Assembly (NCBI RefSeq): GCF_036323735.1
Contig: NC_086036.1
Span: forward strand, 41,973,550-42,037,549
DNA length: 64,000 nucleotides
Direction: 5' to 3'
Source of the DNA: Rattus norvegicus
Lineage: Eukaryota; Chordata; Mammalia; Rodentia; Muridae
Part shown: positions 34,996 through 46,220 of the stretch, piece after piece
Numbering within the stretch: position 1 is the stretch's first letter
Layout of the letters: every line of letters begins with the position of its first letter
The notes under the pieces: generated by a model
Seen by the model: the letters and a program-made list of their open reading frames with translations, nothing else
Told to the model about the DNA's origin: nothing
Database searches by the model: none
Translations under genes and position numbers: made by a program

Positions 34996-37900
34996 CTAAT
35001 ATCCAATCACTTATTATGCACTTAATATGCACTCACTTATCAATGAGTGCATACCATGTGTGTTTTACTGTGATTGGGTTACCTCACTCAGGATGATATT
35101 TTCCAGTTCCATCCATTTGCCTATGAATTTCATAAAGTCATTGTTTTTGATAGCTGAGTAGTATTCCATTGTGTAGATGTACCACATTTTCTGTATCCAT
35201 TCTTCTGTTGAAGGTCATCTGGGTTCTTTCCAGCTTCTGGCTATTATAAATAAGGCTGCTATGAACATAGTGGAGCACGTGTCTTTTTTATATGTTGGGG
35301 CATCTTTTGGGTATATGCCCAAGAGAGGTATTGCTGGGTCCTCAGGTAGTTCAATGTCCAATTTTCTGAGGAACCTCCAGACTGATTTCCAGAATGGTTG
35401 TACCAGTCTGCAATCCCACCAACAATGGAGGAGTGTTCCTCTTTTTCCACATCCTGGCCAGCATCTGCTGTTACCTGAGTTTTTGATCTTAGCCATTCTG
35501 ACTGGTGTGAAGTGAAATCTCAGGGTTGTTTTGATTTGCATTTCCCTTGTGACTAAAGATGTTGAACATTTCTTTAGGTGTTTCTCAGCCATTCAGCAGC
35601 ATTCGTCAGCTCTGAATTCTTTGTTTAGCTCTGAACCCCATTTTTTAATAGGGTTATTTGTCTCCCTGCGGTCTACCTTCTTGAGTTCTTTGTATATTTT
35701 GGGTATAAGCCCTCTATCAGTTGTAGGATTGGTAAAGATCTTTTCCCAATCTGTTGGTTGCCGTTTTGTCCTAACCACAGTGTCCTTTGCCTTACAGTTG
35801 CTTTGCAGTTTTATGAGATCCCATTTGTCGATTCTTGATCTTAGAGCATAAGCCATTGGTGTTTTGTTCAGGAAATTTTCTCCAGTGCCCATGTGTTCGA
35901 GATGCTTCCCCACTTTTTCTTTTATTAGTTTGAGTGTATGTGGTTTGATGTGCACGTCCTTGATCCACTTGGACTTAAGCTTTGTACAGGGTGATAAGCA
36001 TGGATCAATCTTCATTCTTCTACATGTTGACCTCCAGTTGAACCAGCACCATTTGCTGAAAATGCTATCTTTTTTCCATTGGATGGTTTTGGCTCCTTTG
36101 TCAAAAGTCAAGTGACCATAGGTGTCTGGGTTCATTTCTGGGTCTTCAATTCTATTCCATTGGTCTATCTGTCTGTCTCTGTACCAATACCATGCAGGTT
36201 TTATCACTATTGCTCTGTAATACTGCTTGAGTTCAGGGATAGTGATTCCCCCTGAAGTCCTTTCATTGTTGAGGATAGTTTTAGCTATCCTGGGTTTTTT
36301 GTTATTCCAGATGAATTTGGAAATTGTTCTGTCTAACTCTCTGAAGAATTGGATTGGTATTTTGATGGGGATTGCATTGAATCTGTAGATCGCTTTTGGT
36401 AAAATGGCCATTTTTACTATATTAATCCTGCCAATCCATGAGCATGGGAGATCTTTCCATCTTCTGAGGTCTTCTTCAATTTCTCTCTTCAGAGGCTTGA
36501 AGTTCTTATCATACAGATCTTTTACTAGCTTGGTTAAAGTCACACCGAGGTATTTTATATTATTTGGGACTATTATGAAGGGTGTTGTTTCCCTAATTTC
36601 TTTCTCGGCTTGTTTGTTTTTTGTGCAGAGGAAGACTACTGACTTATGTGAGTTAATTTTATACCCAGCCACTTTGCTGAAGGTGTTTATCAGCTTTAGT
36701 AGTTCTCTGGTGGAACTTTTGGGATCACTTAAATATACTATCATATCATCTGCAAATAGTGATTTTTGACTTCTTCTTTTCCAATCTGTATCCCCTTGAT
36801 CTCCTTTATTGTCTGATTACTCTGGCTAGAACTTCAAGAACTATATTGAATAAGTAGGGAGAGATTGGGCAGCCTTGTCTAGTCCCTGATTCTAGTGGGA
36901 TTGCTTCAAGTTTCTCTCCATTTAGTTTAATGTTAGCGACTGGTTTTCTGTATATGGCTTTTACTATGTTTAGGTATGGGCCTTGAATACCTATTCTTTC
37001 CAGGACTTTTATCATGAAGGGGTGTTGAATTTTGTCAAATGCTTTCTCAGCATCTAATGAAATGATCATGTGGTTTTTATCTTTCAGTTATTTTATATAG
37101 TGGATTACGTTGATGGTTTTCCGTATATTAAACCAATGCTGCATGCCCGGGATGAAGACTACTTGATCGTGGTGGATGATTGTTTTGATGTGCTCTTGAA
37201 TTCGGTTTGCCAGAATTTTATTGAGTATTTTTGCATCGATATACATAAGGGAAAATGGTCTGAAGTTCTCTTTCTTTGTTGGGTCTTTGTGTGGTTTAGG
37301 CATAAGAGTAATTGTGGCTTCATAGAAGGAATTCGGTAGCACTCTATCTGTTTCAATTTTGTGGAATAGTTTGGATAGTATTGGTATGAGGTCTTCTGTG
37401 AAGGTCTGATAGAATTCTGCACTGAACCCATCTGGACCTGGGCTCTTTTTGGTTGGGAGACCTTTAATGACTGCTTCTATTTCTTTAGGAGTTATGGGCT
37501 TGTTTAAATCGTTTATCTGTTCCTGATTTAACTTCTGTACCTGGTATCTGTCTAGGAAATTGTGCGTTTCCTGCAGATTTTCAAGTTTTGTTGAATATAG
37601 GCTTTTGTAGTAGGATCTGATGATTTTTTGAATTTCCTCTGAATCTGTAGTTATATCTCCCTTTTCATTTCTGCTTTTGTTAATTTGTACACACTCTCTG
37701 TGTCCTCTCGTTAGTCTGGCTAAGGGTTTATCTATCTTGTCGATTTTCTCAAAGAACCAACTTTTGGTTCTGTTGATTCTTGTATAGTCCTTTTTGTTTC
37801 TACTTGGTTGATTTCAGCTCTGAGTTTGATTATTTCCTGCCTCTACTACTCCTGGGTGTATTTGCTTCCTTTTTTTCTAGAGTTTTTAGGTGTGCTGTCA

Positions 37901-38906
37901 AGCTGCTGATATATGCTCTCTCCTGTTTCTTTCTGCAGGCACTCAGAGCTATGAGTTTTCCTCTTAGCACAGCTTTCATTGTGTCCCATAAGTTTGGGTA
38001 TGTTGTACCTTCATTTTCATTAAATTCTAAGAAGTCTTTAATTTCTTTCTTTATTTCTTCCTTGACCAGGTTATCGTTGAGTAGAGCGTTGTTCAACTTC
38101 CATATATATGTGGGCATTCTTCCCTTATTGTTATTGAAGACCAGCTTTAGCCCATGGTGGTCTGATAGGATGCATGGGATTATTTCTATCTTTCTGTATC
38201 TGTTGAGGCCTGCTTTATGACCAATTATATGATCAATTTTGGAAAAAGTACCATGAGGTGGTGAGAAGAAGGTATATCCTTTTGTTTTAGAATAGAATGT
38301 TCTATAAATATCTCTTAAGTCCATTTGGTTCCTGACTTCTCTTACTGTGTCTTTGTCCCTGTTTAATTTCTGTTTCCATGATCTGTCCATTGATGAGAGT
38401 GGGGTGTTGAAATCTCCTACTATTAGTGTGTGAGGTGCAATGTGTACCTTGAGCTTTAGTAAGGTTTCTTTTACGTATGTAGGTGCCCTTGTATTTGGAG
38501 CATAGATATTTAGCATTGAGAGTTCTTCTTGGTGGATTTTCCCTTTGATGAATATGAAGTGTCCTTCCTTATCTTTTTTGATGACTTTTAGTTGAAAATC
38601 AGTTTTATTCGATATTAGAATGGCTACTCCAGCTTTCTTCTTCAGACCATTTGCTTGGAAAGTTGTTTTCCAGCCTTTCAATCTGAGGGAGTGTCTGTCT
38701 TTGTCTCTGAGGTGTATTTCCTCTAGGCAGCAGAATGCAGGGTCCTCATTGCCTATCCAGTTTGTTAATCTATGTCTTTTTATTGGGGCGTTGAGACCAT
38801 TGATTTTGAATGATATTAAGGAATAGTGATTATTGCTTCCTGTTATAATTGTGTTTGGGTGTGAGATTATGTTTGTATGCTTTTCTTCTCTTTGTTTTGT
38901 TGCCAC
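34996..38906 (-). pseudogene. L1-C ORF2 pseudogene
   Basis: Two long segments stay open: 37830-38906 (358 residues, the apurinic-type endonuclease domain with its SDHHGL motif) and 35593-36744 (383 residues, the reverse-transcriptase C-terminal part and following region). Between them lie frameshifts also found in L1-A, including a 1-nt deletion just upstream of the FADD motif. The piece 36806-37069 has the same 87-residue translation as 5418-5681 in L1-A, and 37088-37342 the same as 5700-5954. The C-terminal cysteine segment at 35215-35592 is in another frame. No active ORF2 protein can be made. Confidence 0.92.
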
Positions 38907-38911
38907 GATGA

Positions 38912-39756
38912 TTAGTTTCTTGCTTTTTCTAGGGTGTAGCTTGCCTCCTTATGTTGGGCTTTACCATTTATTATCCTTTGTTGGGTTGGATTTGTAGAAA
39001 GATCTTGTGTAAATTTTGTTTTGTCATGGAATATCTTGGTTTCTCCATCTATGTTAACTGAGGGTTTTGCAGGATACAGTAACCTGGGCTGGCATTTGTG
39101 TTCTCTTAGGGTGTGTATGACTTCCGTCCAGGATCTTCTGGCTTTCATAGTCTCTGGTGAGAAGTCTGGTGTGATTCTGATAGGTCTGCCTTTATATGTT
39201 ACTTGACCTTTTTCCCTTACTGCTTTTAATATTCTTTCTTTGTTTTGTGCATTTTGTGTTTTGACTATTATGTGATGGGTGGAGTTTCTTTTCTGGTCCA
39301 ATCTATTTGGAGTTCTGTAGGCTTCACGTATGTTTATGGGCATCTCTTTCTTTAGGTTAGGGAAGTTTCCTTCTATGAATTTGTTGAAGATATTTACTGG
39401 TCCTTTGAGTTGGGAGTCTTCACTCTCTTCTATACCTATTATCCTTAGGTTTGCTTTTCTCACTGAGTCCTGGATTTCCTGTATGTTTTGGACCAGTAGC
39501 TCTTTCTGTTTTACATTATCTTTGACCGTTGTGTCGATGATTTCTATGGAAATCTTTTGCTCCTGAGATTCTCTCTTCTATCTCTTGTATTCTGTTGGTG
39601 ATGCTGTATGTTCGGCTACTTATCTCTTCCTTTAGTTTTCTATATCCAGGGTTGTCTCCCTTTGTGCTTTCTTTATTGCTTCTTTAATTCCTTCACCTAT
39701 TTGATTGTGTTTTCCTGGAATTCTTTCAGGGATTTTTGTGATTCCTCTCTATAGGC
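38912..39756 (-). pseudogene. L1-C ORF1 pseudogene, N-terminus deleted
   Basis: The open piece 38912-39463 (183 residues) holds the RNA-recognition and C-terminal domains and ends at the family stop position. Upstream, an extra T near 39553 breaks the frame. The N-terminal region and start codon are removed by the deletion that joins ORF1 to the 5' UTR at about 39756. Confidence 0.88.
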
Positions 39757-39908
39757 AGAGTGTAGTCTCTTCTGGCTTCCCAGGCGTGTCTGCCCCTCTG
39801 AAGGTTTAGCTGTCCCTCCCATGGGATTTGGTTGCAGGGAGCTTTTGATCGGGTCCCTTCAGATCCGGGCAGTGTCTAGACCCCAGGGGACCTGCTGCTT
39901 GAGGTCCC
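39757..39908 (-). other. L1-C residual 5'-UTR monomer sequence
   Basis: Only about 150 bp of monomer remain, aligning with L1-A at about 9111-9264. The element ends here at its target duplication, so promoter function is unlikely. Confidence 0.75.
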
Positions 39909-40265
39909 CTAGATTATATATTTATATGGTGGAATATAAAAGTAAAAGTGCAACTTAGAAACAAAACTTATGTCACTGTCATCATACCTAATTTTTAGTT
40001 GTTTTTTAAAAATATCTCATTGAGGAACATTTTTATGTCCAGCATTGAGGGTCTGAGGCAACAGGAGTTTCCCATTTCATTTCTGGTTGGAGTTGTAGGG
40101 TGTGAAAGTTCAGAGTGTTTTCTGCACTTTGTTACAAGTTTGAACCAGCACTCTATCAAATGTCCATAAAATTGCAAAGTTTTCTCTTGGTTAGATGCAG
40201 ACACCTTTAGCATCCATTTCCATTACTAGAATAATGTAGAAATTAGTGGGCTTTGGCTGCATTTT

Positions 40266-40298
40266 TTTTTTATTAACTTGAGTATTTCTTATATACAT
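40266..40298 (-). mobile_element. 33-bp L1 micro-insertion with target duplication
   Basis: The insert is the extreme 3' end of an L1 (TTATTAACTTGAGTATTTC followed by TTATATACAT) plus a short T run that represents the A tail. TTTGGCTGCATTTT occurs at 40252-40265 and again at 40299-40312, a perfect 14-bp duplication. It is a complete target-primed event with almost total 5' truncation. Confidence 0.93.
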
Positions 40299-40312
40299 TT
40301 TGGCTGCATTTT

Positions 40313-40499
40313 AAGAGGAGGAAGAACATTGTTGGGGAAATTTCCCTGAAAATAAATTTTTTTTTTTAAAAATCCGTATTCATTCTGTGGAAAATAAACT
40401 GTGAAAAGCAAATGTTGTCAGTGGAGCTTTGAGCTTAGCATAAAGTAAGTCAAATTCCATCAGGAAGCAGTACTACCTGGATTCTGTCCTTGGCCCCAT
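40313..40499. other. Unassigned non-coding sequence
   Basis: Nothing recognised. Confidence 0.5.
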
Positions 40500-40615
40500 G
40501 TGATCATGTGGTGACTGGAGGGAACGGATGCCCCAAAGCTGACCTCTGACCTCTGTGTGCATGCGGCGGCGCATGCCTTTCACTTTTACAGAATAAACAA
40601 ATGTAGAAAATGAAT
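40500..40615 (+). repeat. 3' part of a B4/RSINE-type SINE
   Basis: The words GAGGGAACGGATGCCCCAAA, GCTGACCTCTGACCTC, GTGTGCATGCGGCGGCGCAT and AGAATAAACAAATG match the 3' portion of the SINE class at 30950-31152 without a CA tail. The tRNA-like head is missing or unrecognisable. Confidence 0.45.
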
Positions 40616-42117
40616 ACAAGCAACAGTGAAATTTACAAGAATAGCCTTTTCATTCTGTGATTTCAGAAGAAGGCAATAACAGGTACTCAGCATTAAGAGG
40701 ACATTGCATTCTGTGAAACTTGGATTAATATCTAGCATTTCCAGTTTCTCGTTAGTGAATAATGGTTATGGCCTCCAGACCTCAGGCCTCAGTGCACATA
40801 GCAAATGCACATGTGCCCATGAGATCTGTGCTACTCTTTTATGCCGATTAGCCACTTCATAAACCAAGCACCATATAGCAACCTTCTACTATGACTATGT
40901 GGACAGAACCTTTCTCCTAACAGTCCTGTGTAAAGCTAAGTGAGGAGAACTCCTCATTCTTCACTCTTCCTAATGCCCAGCTCCTGGAACAGCTTGGTTA
41001 AACCGCGAAGGCCTTTGCTGCAGCCTTCTATGCCGGGGCAGAGAGAATTGCTCTTCTTTCTTGGTAGTTGCAGGTGTTAATCATTTTTATTTTGCATAAT
41101 TTCTTATGAGAGAAGGGACATTTGTATGTTCACGATTACACTCTCACTGCATTTCGTGTTGAGGATTAGCCGTCTTCCAGTCTGACTGCTGAGGTTACAG
41201 CACGGACCAGTTTTAGTCTAAAGGTATAGATAGCAAAGCTGTTCATGCTGCTTTTCGTGGGAAAGGAAAAGCCTTTGATATAAGGAAACAGTTGTCCTGA
41301 AGTTAGACTGACCAGACCATGTCCGCACAGATAGCTTTGTCCTGCCAGATAACCTAACTGCTTTAATCCCACAAAAACTGAGTAGGCAATATTTTGGTGG
41401 TATAATGTTTTTGGCTACAAAATAAATATTTTTGCTATTAAGGAAATTATTTTCCTTTGATTAATATTTTTAACCATTGCATAAGGTTTTTTATTGGAAA
41501 GGGGATTGGCGAACTGATCAGATTTCACATCAAAGAGAACACTTGGGCTTTTACAAGGTTTCAATTAGTCATATTTCCTATTGTGTTCCCATACATTCCC
41601 GAAACTATTTTACTCATTACTCACTATTTGTGTTAGCAAATGGAAGAAAAAACTAGTTGCATAAAACAGAGCATATGTATAAAATTTATCTTGACTGGAA
41701 AGTTTCATTCAGTTTTTAGTAGAAATAAAAAACTGTTACTTTCTGTTTTAAAAAATGGTTTCATAGTATTACAGTATGATTTTAAGATTCATGATTTTTT
41801 TTAACAGATCCATTTACCAAACATAATAACTGCCAGTGCATGTGACGTGTGTCCAGCATAGAACCCTTTAAAGTGGCTTCTAGTTAATTGTACCCTTTCT
41901 AAGTGTCAGGTCTGCTGTTAAGGCTTGTACGCTCTTTGGTTCTGGCATTGCACTCTCAGTACAAACATCTATTAAGTGTTTGGTGGGGATGGATGTCTGC
42001 TGGTGTTTTTGAGCATAATTGCAAGGAAACAACCATTAAGCATATATATATGTAAAAAGACTTTTAATTCTAAAAGTAAATTAATATCAAAGAAGAGGAG
42101 GGCAAACAATACAGACA
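40616..42117. other. Unassigned non-coding sequence
   Basis: No gene or repeat is supported. The frame at 41166-41372 has no domain. Confidence 0.5.
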
Positions 42118-42147
42118 ATATAAGGAGGAGGAGGAGGAGGCGGCGGC
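42118..42147. repeat. GGA/GGC trinucleotide repeat
   Basis: A short run of GGA units passes into GGC units, immediately before the duplicated CRE-like target site. Confidence 0.85.
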
Positions 42148-42152
42148 AGCGA

Positions 42153-42160
42153 TGACGTCA
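42153..42160. promoter_or_regulatory. CRE consensus TGACGTCA, left copy
   Basis: A perfect TGACGTCA octamer sits within the palindrome GATGACGTCATC, the CREB/ATF consensus. It is the left half of the ID target duplication. Occupancy is not shown by sequence. Confidence 0.6.
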
Positions 42161-42164
42161 TCTT

Positions 42165-42268
42165 TTTTTTTTGGGGGGGGTTCTTTTTTTCGGAGCTGGG
42201 GACCGAACCCAGGGCCTTGCGCTTCCTAGGTAAGCGGTCTAACCACTGAGCTAAATCCCCAGCCCCCT
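42165..42268 (-). mobile_element. ID SINE that duplicated a CRE-like palindrome
   Basis: The complement reads GGGGCTGGGGATTTAGCTCA, GGTTCGGTCCCCAGCTCCG and AAAAAAAGAACCCCCCC, then an A run. The perfect 17-bp target duplication AGCGATGACGTCATCTT lies at 42148-42164 and 42269-42285. The variant CTTACCTAGGAAGCGC is shared with the ID at 8199-8295, so both may derive from the same ID subfamily. Confidence 0.96.
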
Positions 42269-42273
42269 AGCGA

Positions 42274-42281
42274 TGACGTCA
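42274..42281. promoter_or_regulatory. CRE consensus TGACGTCA, right copy
   Basis: A second perfect octamer 121 bp downstream of the first, created by the target-site duplication of the ID insertion. Confidence 0.6.
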
Positions 42282-42285
42282 TCTT

Positions 42286-42849
42286 AACAGTGAGTGTTTA
42301 AGCTTAAGTTGACTGCTGTTTAGATTGTATTGTTTATAAATCCTCACTGTTAGAAACAGCTTCACCCTGCACAGCTTCTAAAGGATGCTTCCTAAGGACA
42401 TCAGAACACAGTTTGTGTGAAGAAACAAATCCAACTTGCTAAGCAGCAACAGTAGCGAGGAAGGGAGTCCTGTGTTTGGAACTTCAGACAGGTATGTTGG
42501 TTTCTGTGAGCCAGCTACTTGACAGATTTTCCAGAAGTAGGGGAATTGGAACCACAGTTACTGATGAGGCAGAACAATACAAAAAGAGTAGGTAGGATGG
42601 GAGGTAAGATTCTTAGCTCTAATCTCAAATAGCTAAAAAGTGTCAAAAGGAGCTTACATTGAGTCTTTTGTCCTTAGACAGTTCCAGCTAGTTTCCAGTA
42701 GGGTTTGACTTGACTGGCACATGAACACTCCTAGAGAGTGTTTGAGGCGCTTCCACTAAGTTCTTAAGTTGTAGTCCTAATTTGCAATATGATTTCTTTA
42801 AGAGAAGCCTCTAACATGGTAATTAACATTAAATGAGGGTGGAGCTCTG
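42286..42849. other. Unassigned non-coding sequence
   Basis: Nothing recognised. Confidence 0.5.
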
Positions 42850-43085
42850 TGATGGTTTAAATGAGAATGGCCACCATGGACTCATATATTTGAATACTTA
42901 GTCCACAGTTGGTGGAATTGTTTGGGAAGTGTACCGGGTAGTTTTGTGTGTCAATGTGACATCCATCTGAGAAAGGGGCAAGGAAGGGACTGAATTGTGC
43001 CAGTGCTCCCTGGAGACCCAGGGACAAGAAGAAATGTGCAGTTCTTTGCAGTTGTAGTTAAATCCTGTTTAAGCCTGTAGCTTGA
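42850..43085 (+). repeat. Fragment(s) of rodent dispersed repeats
   Basis: GATGGTTTAAATGAGAATGG, ACTCATATATTTGAATACTT and AGTCCACAGTTGGTGGAATT resemble the head of the element at 48595-49430. A second unit starting ACCGGGTAGTTTTGTGTGTC appears to begin at about 42934. Both are diverged and unassigned. Confidence 0.45.
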
Positions 43086-44394
43086 TTCCTACAAAAATAT
43101 TCCGAAGAGCTGAAGAGAAAGCAGTCTGTGAGTCTTAAGAATAATTTTCACTATTGAAATTAAGTTTTAATAGTTTAAGTTAAGTTAATAGTTTAATTTA
43201 TGCATCTCAAAATATCAACTTGGTAAAACAGGATCTTGTCATCCCATTTAACTGTGGAACTCATATTCCAGGTGACATTGAGTTCACCTGTTAAATGGCA
43301 ATGTACTTCTTACATAGGAGGTTACTTGTAGTCATGAATAGACAATGTTTTGTGAGGAGATCTAACATTTTATCTAGGAAGACAAGGCTCGAATTTAAAG
43401 GAAATTATTTCTGTTCTCCACATTGACCTTTTCACAAAAGAAACTAGGAAAAAACCACATTGGCCATTTTCATGTTATGAGCATTTTATTTAAATAAATA
43501 AAAATACCATTTAATATAGAAAGTATCAGATTCCTGTGAAGACATTTAATTTTACGATGGGAAAAACACAGTAAACAATATCAATTACAAGAAAATAAAT
43601 ACAGACTAGTAAATTAAGAGCAAATATTATCGAATATTTTATATCCTTTAGTCAAGACCATTCTGAAGAAACTAATTAATTAAAATGATATTTAAATAAA
43701 TATTTATTTAAGAATATTTATTGACCTCCAAAGCAGGCATCGAAGACCCTAGCAAGCTATGGGACTGTATCTGTGAACATATTGGTGAGTTCACTATTCA
43801 GTTTATAACTAGAAATATTAGGAGTTCAAACAAGAGGAAACTGGAGAGTCTTTTGGAGCCCAGTGTAGGGAAAGTTAACATAATTCAGGGAATGCTCGTG
43901 TGGCCACAAACAGAGCCAGGTAGAAAGTGAGAAACTTAAGCGAGTATTGTGGGAAGCAGAAAGGACGTACTCAGAACCTTGAAGACTTGGAGTGCGCGGT
44001 AAACACTCTGAAAAAAGGCTTGGCCCCTGCAGTGCAGGGGTGCAGATGAGGACAGGTGGAGAGGAATCACTGAAGTTTGATGCAAATTGATGCAAGCTAG
44101 GTGCTCATCCTGTTTAGGCATAAAGGCATTCATTCTAGCTACTGTTTTTGGACTGGCTGCTTCCCTTTTTTGTGGCTCTAATTGCTATCTAACATCACTT
44201 CTCTTCGGCCTGAAGGATTCTGTTGGCATTTCTTCTAATGATTCTCTACTACCAACCTATCCTAATATCTGCTTTCCTGAGACCTTTCTAGAAAGAGAAT
44301 TCGTGGTTATCTTTTGCCCTCCTGGTTTGCTGTTCCAATTACTTTGATGCCCATGGAATCAGCTGTCATTTTAGAAACTTCCCCCATTTTAGAA
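43086..44394. other. Unassigned AT-rich non-coding sequence
   Basis: This includes AT-rich DNA at 43480-43715. The overlapping opposite-strand frames near 43721-44347 have no recognised domain. Confidence 0.5.
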
Positions 44395-44495
44395 AGGGCC
44401 CCTTTGGATCCTTTGGCAGTGCTGGGTTTCAGATGCAGAGCCGTGTACATGCCAGGCACTCCGTCTACCCCAGAGCTATGCCTCTAGCACTCCCG
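44395..44495 (-). repeat. Old ID-like/B4 tRNA-derived SINE fragment
   Basis: GCAGTGCTGGGTTTCAGATG, GTGTACATGCCAGGCACTCC and CTACCCCAGAGCTATGCC follow the antisense ID pattern with many changes. Confidence 0.5.
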
Positions 44496-45922
44496 CTCTT
44501 CAAAGATCTGAAGAAGGGTTCAGCAGTTTAACTACTTCTAGAATTTTTCTTTACGTTTATATTCATTAAAGTTTATTCTGTTTCTTTGTGCTGGACTCTG
44601 TCTTCTACCAGACTGGAAAATGTTTTCAGTGCACTGCCTTAAGAGTTTTCTCTTCCTCCTCCTCCCCTGTTCAGCTTAGCTTCCAGCCACACAAATTCGA
44701 GACCATTTCATATTATCTCATAAAGCTCTGATTTTTAAATCAGCTTTTTGCTTTGTGGGAGGGTTGGGTCTTTCCTGTTGACCCATCTTTAATTTTACGT
44801 CTTCTGCCGTCTCTGCTCTCTGTGTCTAGTAAGTATTTCATTTCAGTTACTGTATTTTTTGGAGCAATAGTTTTACCTTTTCATTTCTGCTTTTCTGAGT
44901 CTTTTCAACTCCATTCCTGATAAGTATGCATTCCTTTCAGTTTCTCTTATGTAATTGTGTGGATTCTTTTACCTTTCTTGGTTACTCCATGTATAAACTT
45001 AGCATCATTACCTACTTACAGTCATTTTTATTGATTACACTTCTAATGCAACATCTAGAAATTCTTTTGTTGAGATCTGTTCATTGTGAGCTATATGGGA
45101 AATGACTCTTGGTTCTCATAAATTTTTTAAAGTCATTTTTTAAATTGTTCAGGAGGAGGTCAGTTTACCTGAATTGAAAGTGTAGACTGTTCTGTGCAGT
45201 ATGTACTTGAGCTTCCTCTGGGACTTTCTCATCTTGATGCCCTGAATTGCTCCTGAGGCCTAGGGTCTAGCAGTCTGCACATTCCCTCCACTCCAACCCC
45301 TCTTGGTTGATGGTCCCCTTTACAATTTTATTCCTTAAAAATAAAAAATAAAAAATAACCCCTTGAGTTGAGTTCAGTTAGTGCTATCCATGCTTATAAA
45401 TATGGGGCCATCTACTGAAGTACAGTAACCTACCAGAGACCACACCCCTAAAGAGTCCACACCATGGTCCCTAGTATCTATGACCTGCTACCTGCGTCTC
45501 AGCTGGGGAAAGGACTCTTGTGCTCCTTCCCCATCCATGTTAGAACACTGCATTGAACTTGTGCAGGTCTCACACATGTGTCCACAGCTGCTGGGAGCTC
45601 ATACTCTCCTGTCACATGCAGAAGACACTTGGCCCGGTCCTCCCACCATCTCACACTTGCTCACCTCAGATATTAGATGCTCAGGCATGCTGCCAACATC
45701 TTGTCCTCCAATCTGATTAGTTTCCTTCTTAAAACCACTAATTAAAGTTTGCAATTATTTGCTTGTTTGTGTGTATGTGTATTTGCTCATCATTTTAAAA
45801 ATTAGATTTTATTAAGTGGGAAATAAACAGTTCAATTTAACCTAGAGAGTTTGTGGAGAAAAGAAGAAACTTTAAAATACAATTAACTTTAACTAGTCTT
45901 ACATTTTAAATATGGCCATAAA
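44496..45922. other. Unassigned non-coding sequence
   Basis: This contains a short AAAAAT repeat at about 45338-45357. No gene is recognised. Confidence 0.5.
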
Positions 45923-45939
45923 CTTACTTTGCTATTCTT

Positions 45940-46035
45940 TTTTTTTTTTTTTTTCTTTTTTTCGGAGCTGGGGACGGAACCCAGGGCCTTGTGCTTGCTA
46001 GGCAAGCGCTCTACCACTGAGCTAAATCTCCAACC
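45940..46035 (-). mobile_element. ID SINE
   Basis: The complement reads GGTTGGAGATTTAGCTCAGT...GGTTCCGTCCCCAGCTCCG followed by AAAAAAAGAAA and an A run. A perfect 17-bp target duplication, CTTACTTTGCTATTCTT, occurs at 45923-45939 and 46036-46052. Confidence 0.96.
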
Positions 46036-46220
46036 CTTACTTTGCTATTCTTAACTATAGAATTCAATGTATTAAGCCACAAATATTCCTTAAATTTATA
46101 AGTGCTAGGTTACTTATCAACTGAAAATTTACATTGCTGGGAAAAAAATGGATCATTTTAAAACATTGTACATAAACTAGCTTGACTATTTTCTATTCAT
46201 ATTCTCTTTCTATGATAAAG

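Larger units (their letters stand above)
34242..39908 (-). mobile_element. L1-C: long L1 with an internal 5' deletion
   Basis: This is a minus-strand L1 of about 5.7 kb flanked by CTAGATTACATATTT (34227-34241) and CTAGATTATATATTT (39909-39923), a 15-bp target duplication with one mismatch. It holds 3' UTR, an ORF2 remnant, an ORF1 remnant, then a direct jump at about 39756 from ORF1 coiled-coil sequence to 5'-UTR monomer sequence. Aligned to L1-A, bases equivalent to 8494-9110 (about 617 bp) are missing, with a GGC microhomology at the junction. Positions 36074-38425 match L1-A 4686-7037 with only two mismatches found by eye. Confidence 0.94.

Noticed and set aside
2904..39908. A simple segmental duplication containing L1-A and L1-C as a unit
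   Set aside because: Their flanks and TSDs differ and the near-identity is limited to an internal tract, so they are separate insertions.
42165..42268. tRNA-like pol III boxes in the ID elements, considered as tRNA genes
   Set aside because: Each copy has the ID/BC1 extension, an A tail and a TSD, and no full cloverleaf is retained, so they are SINEs.
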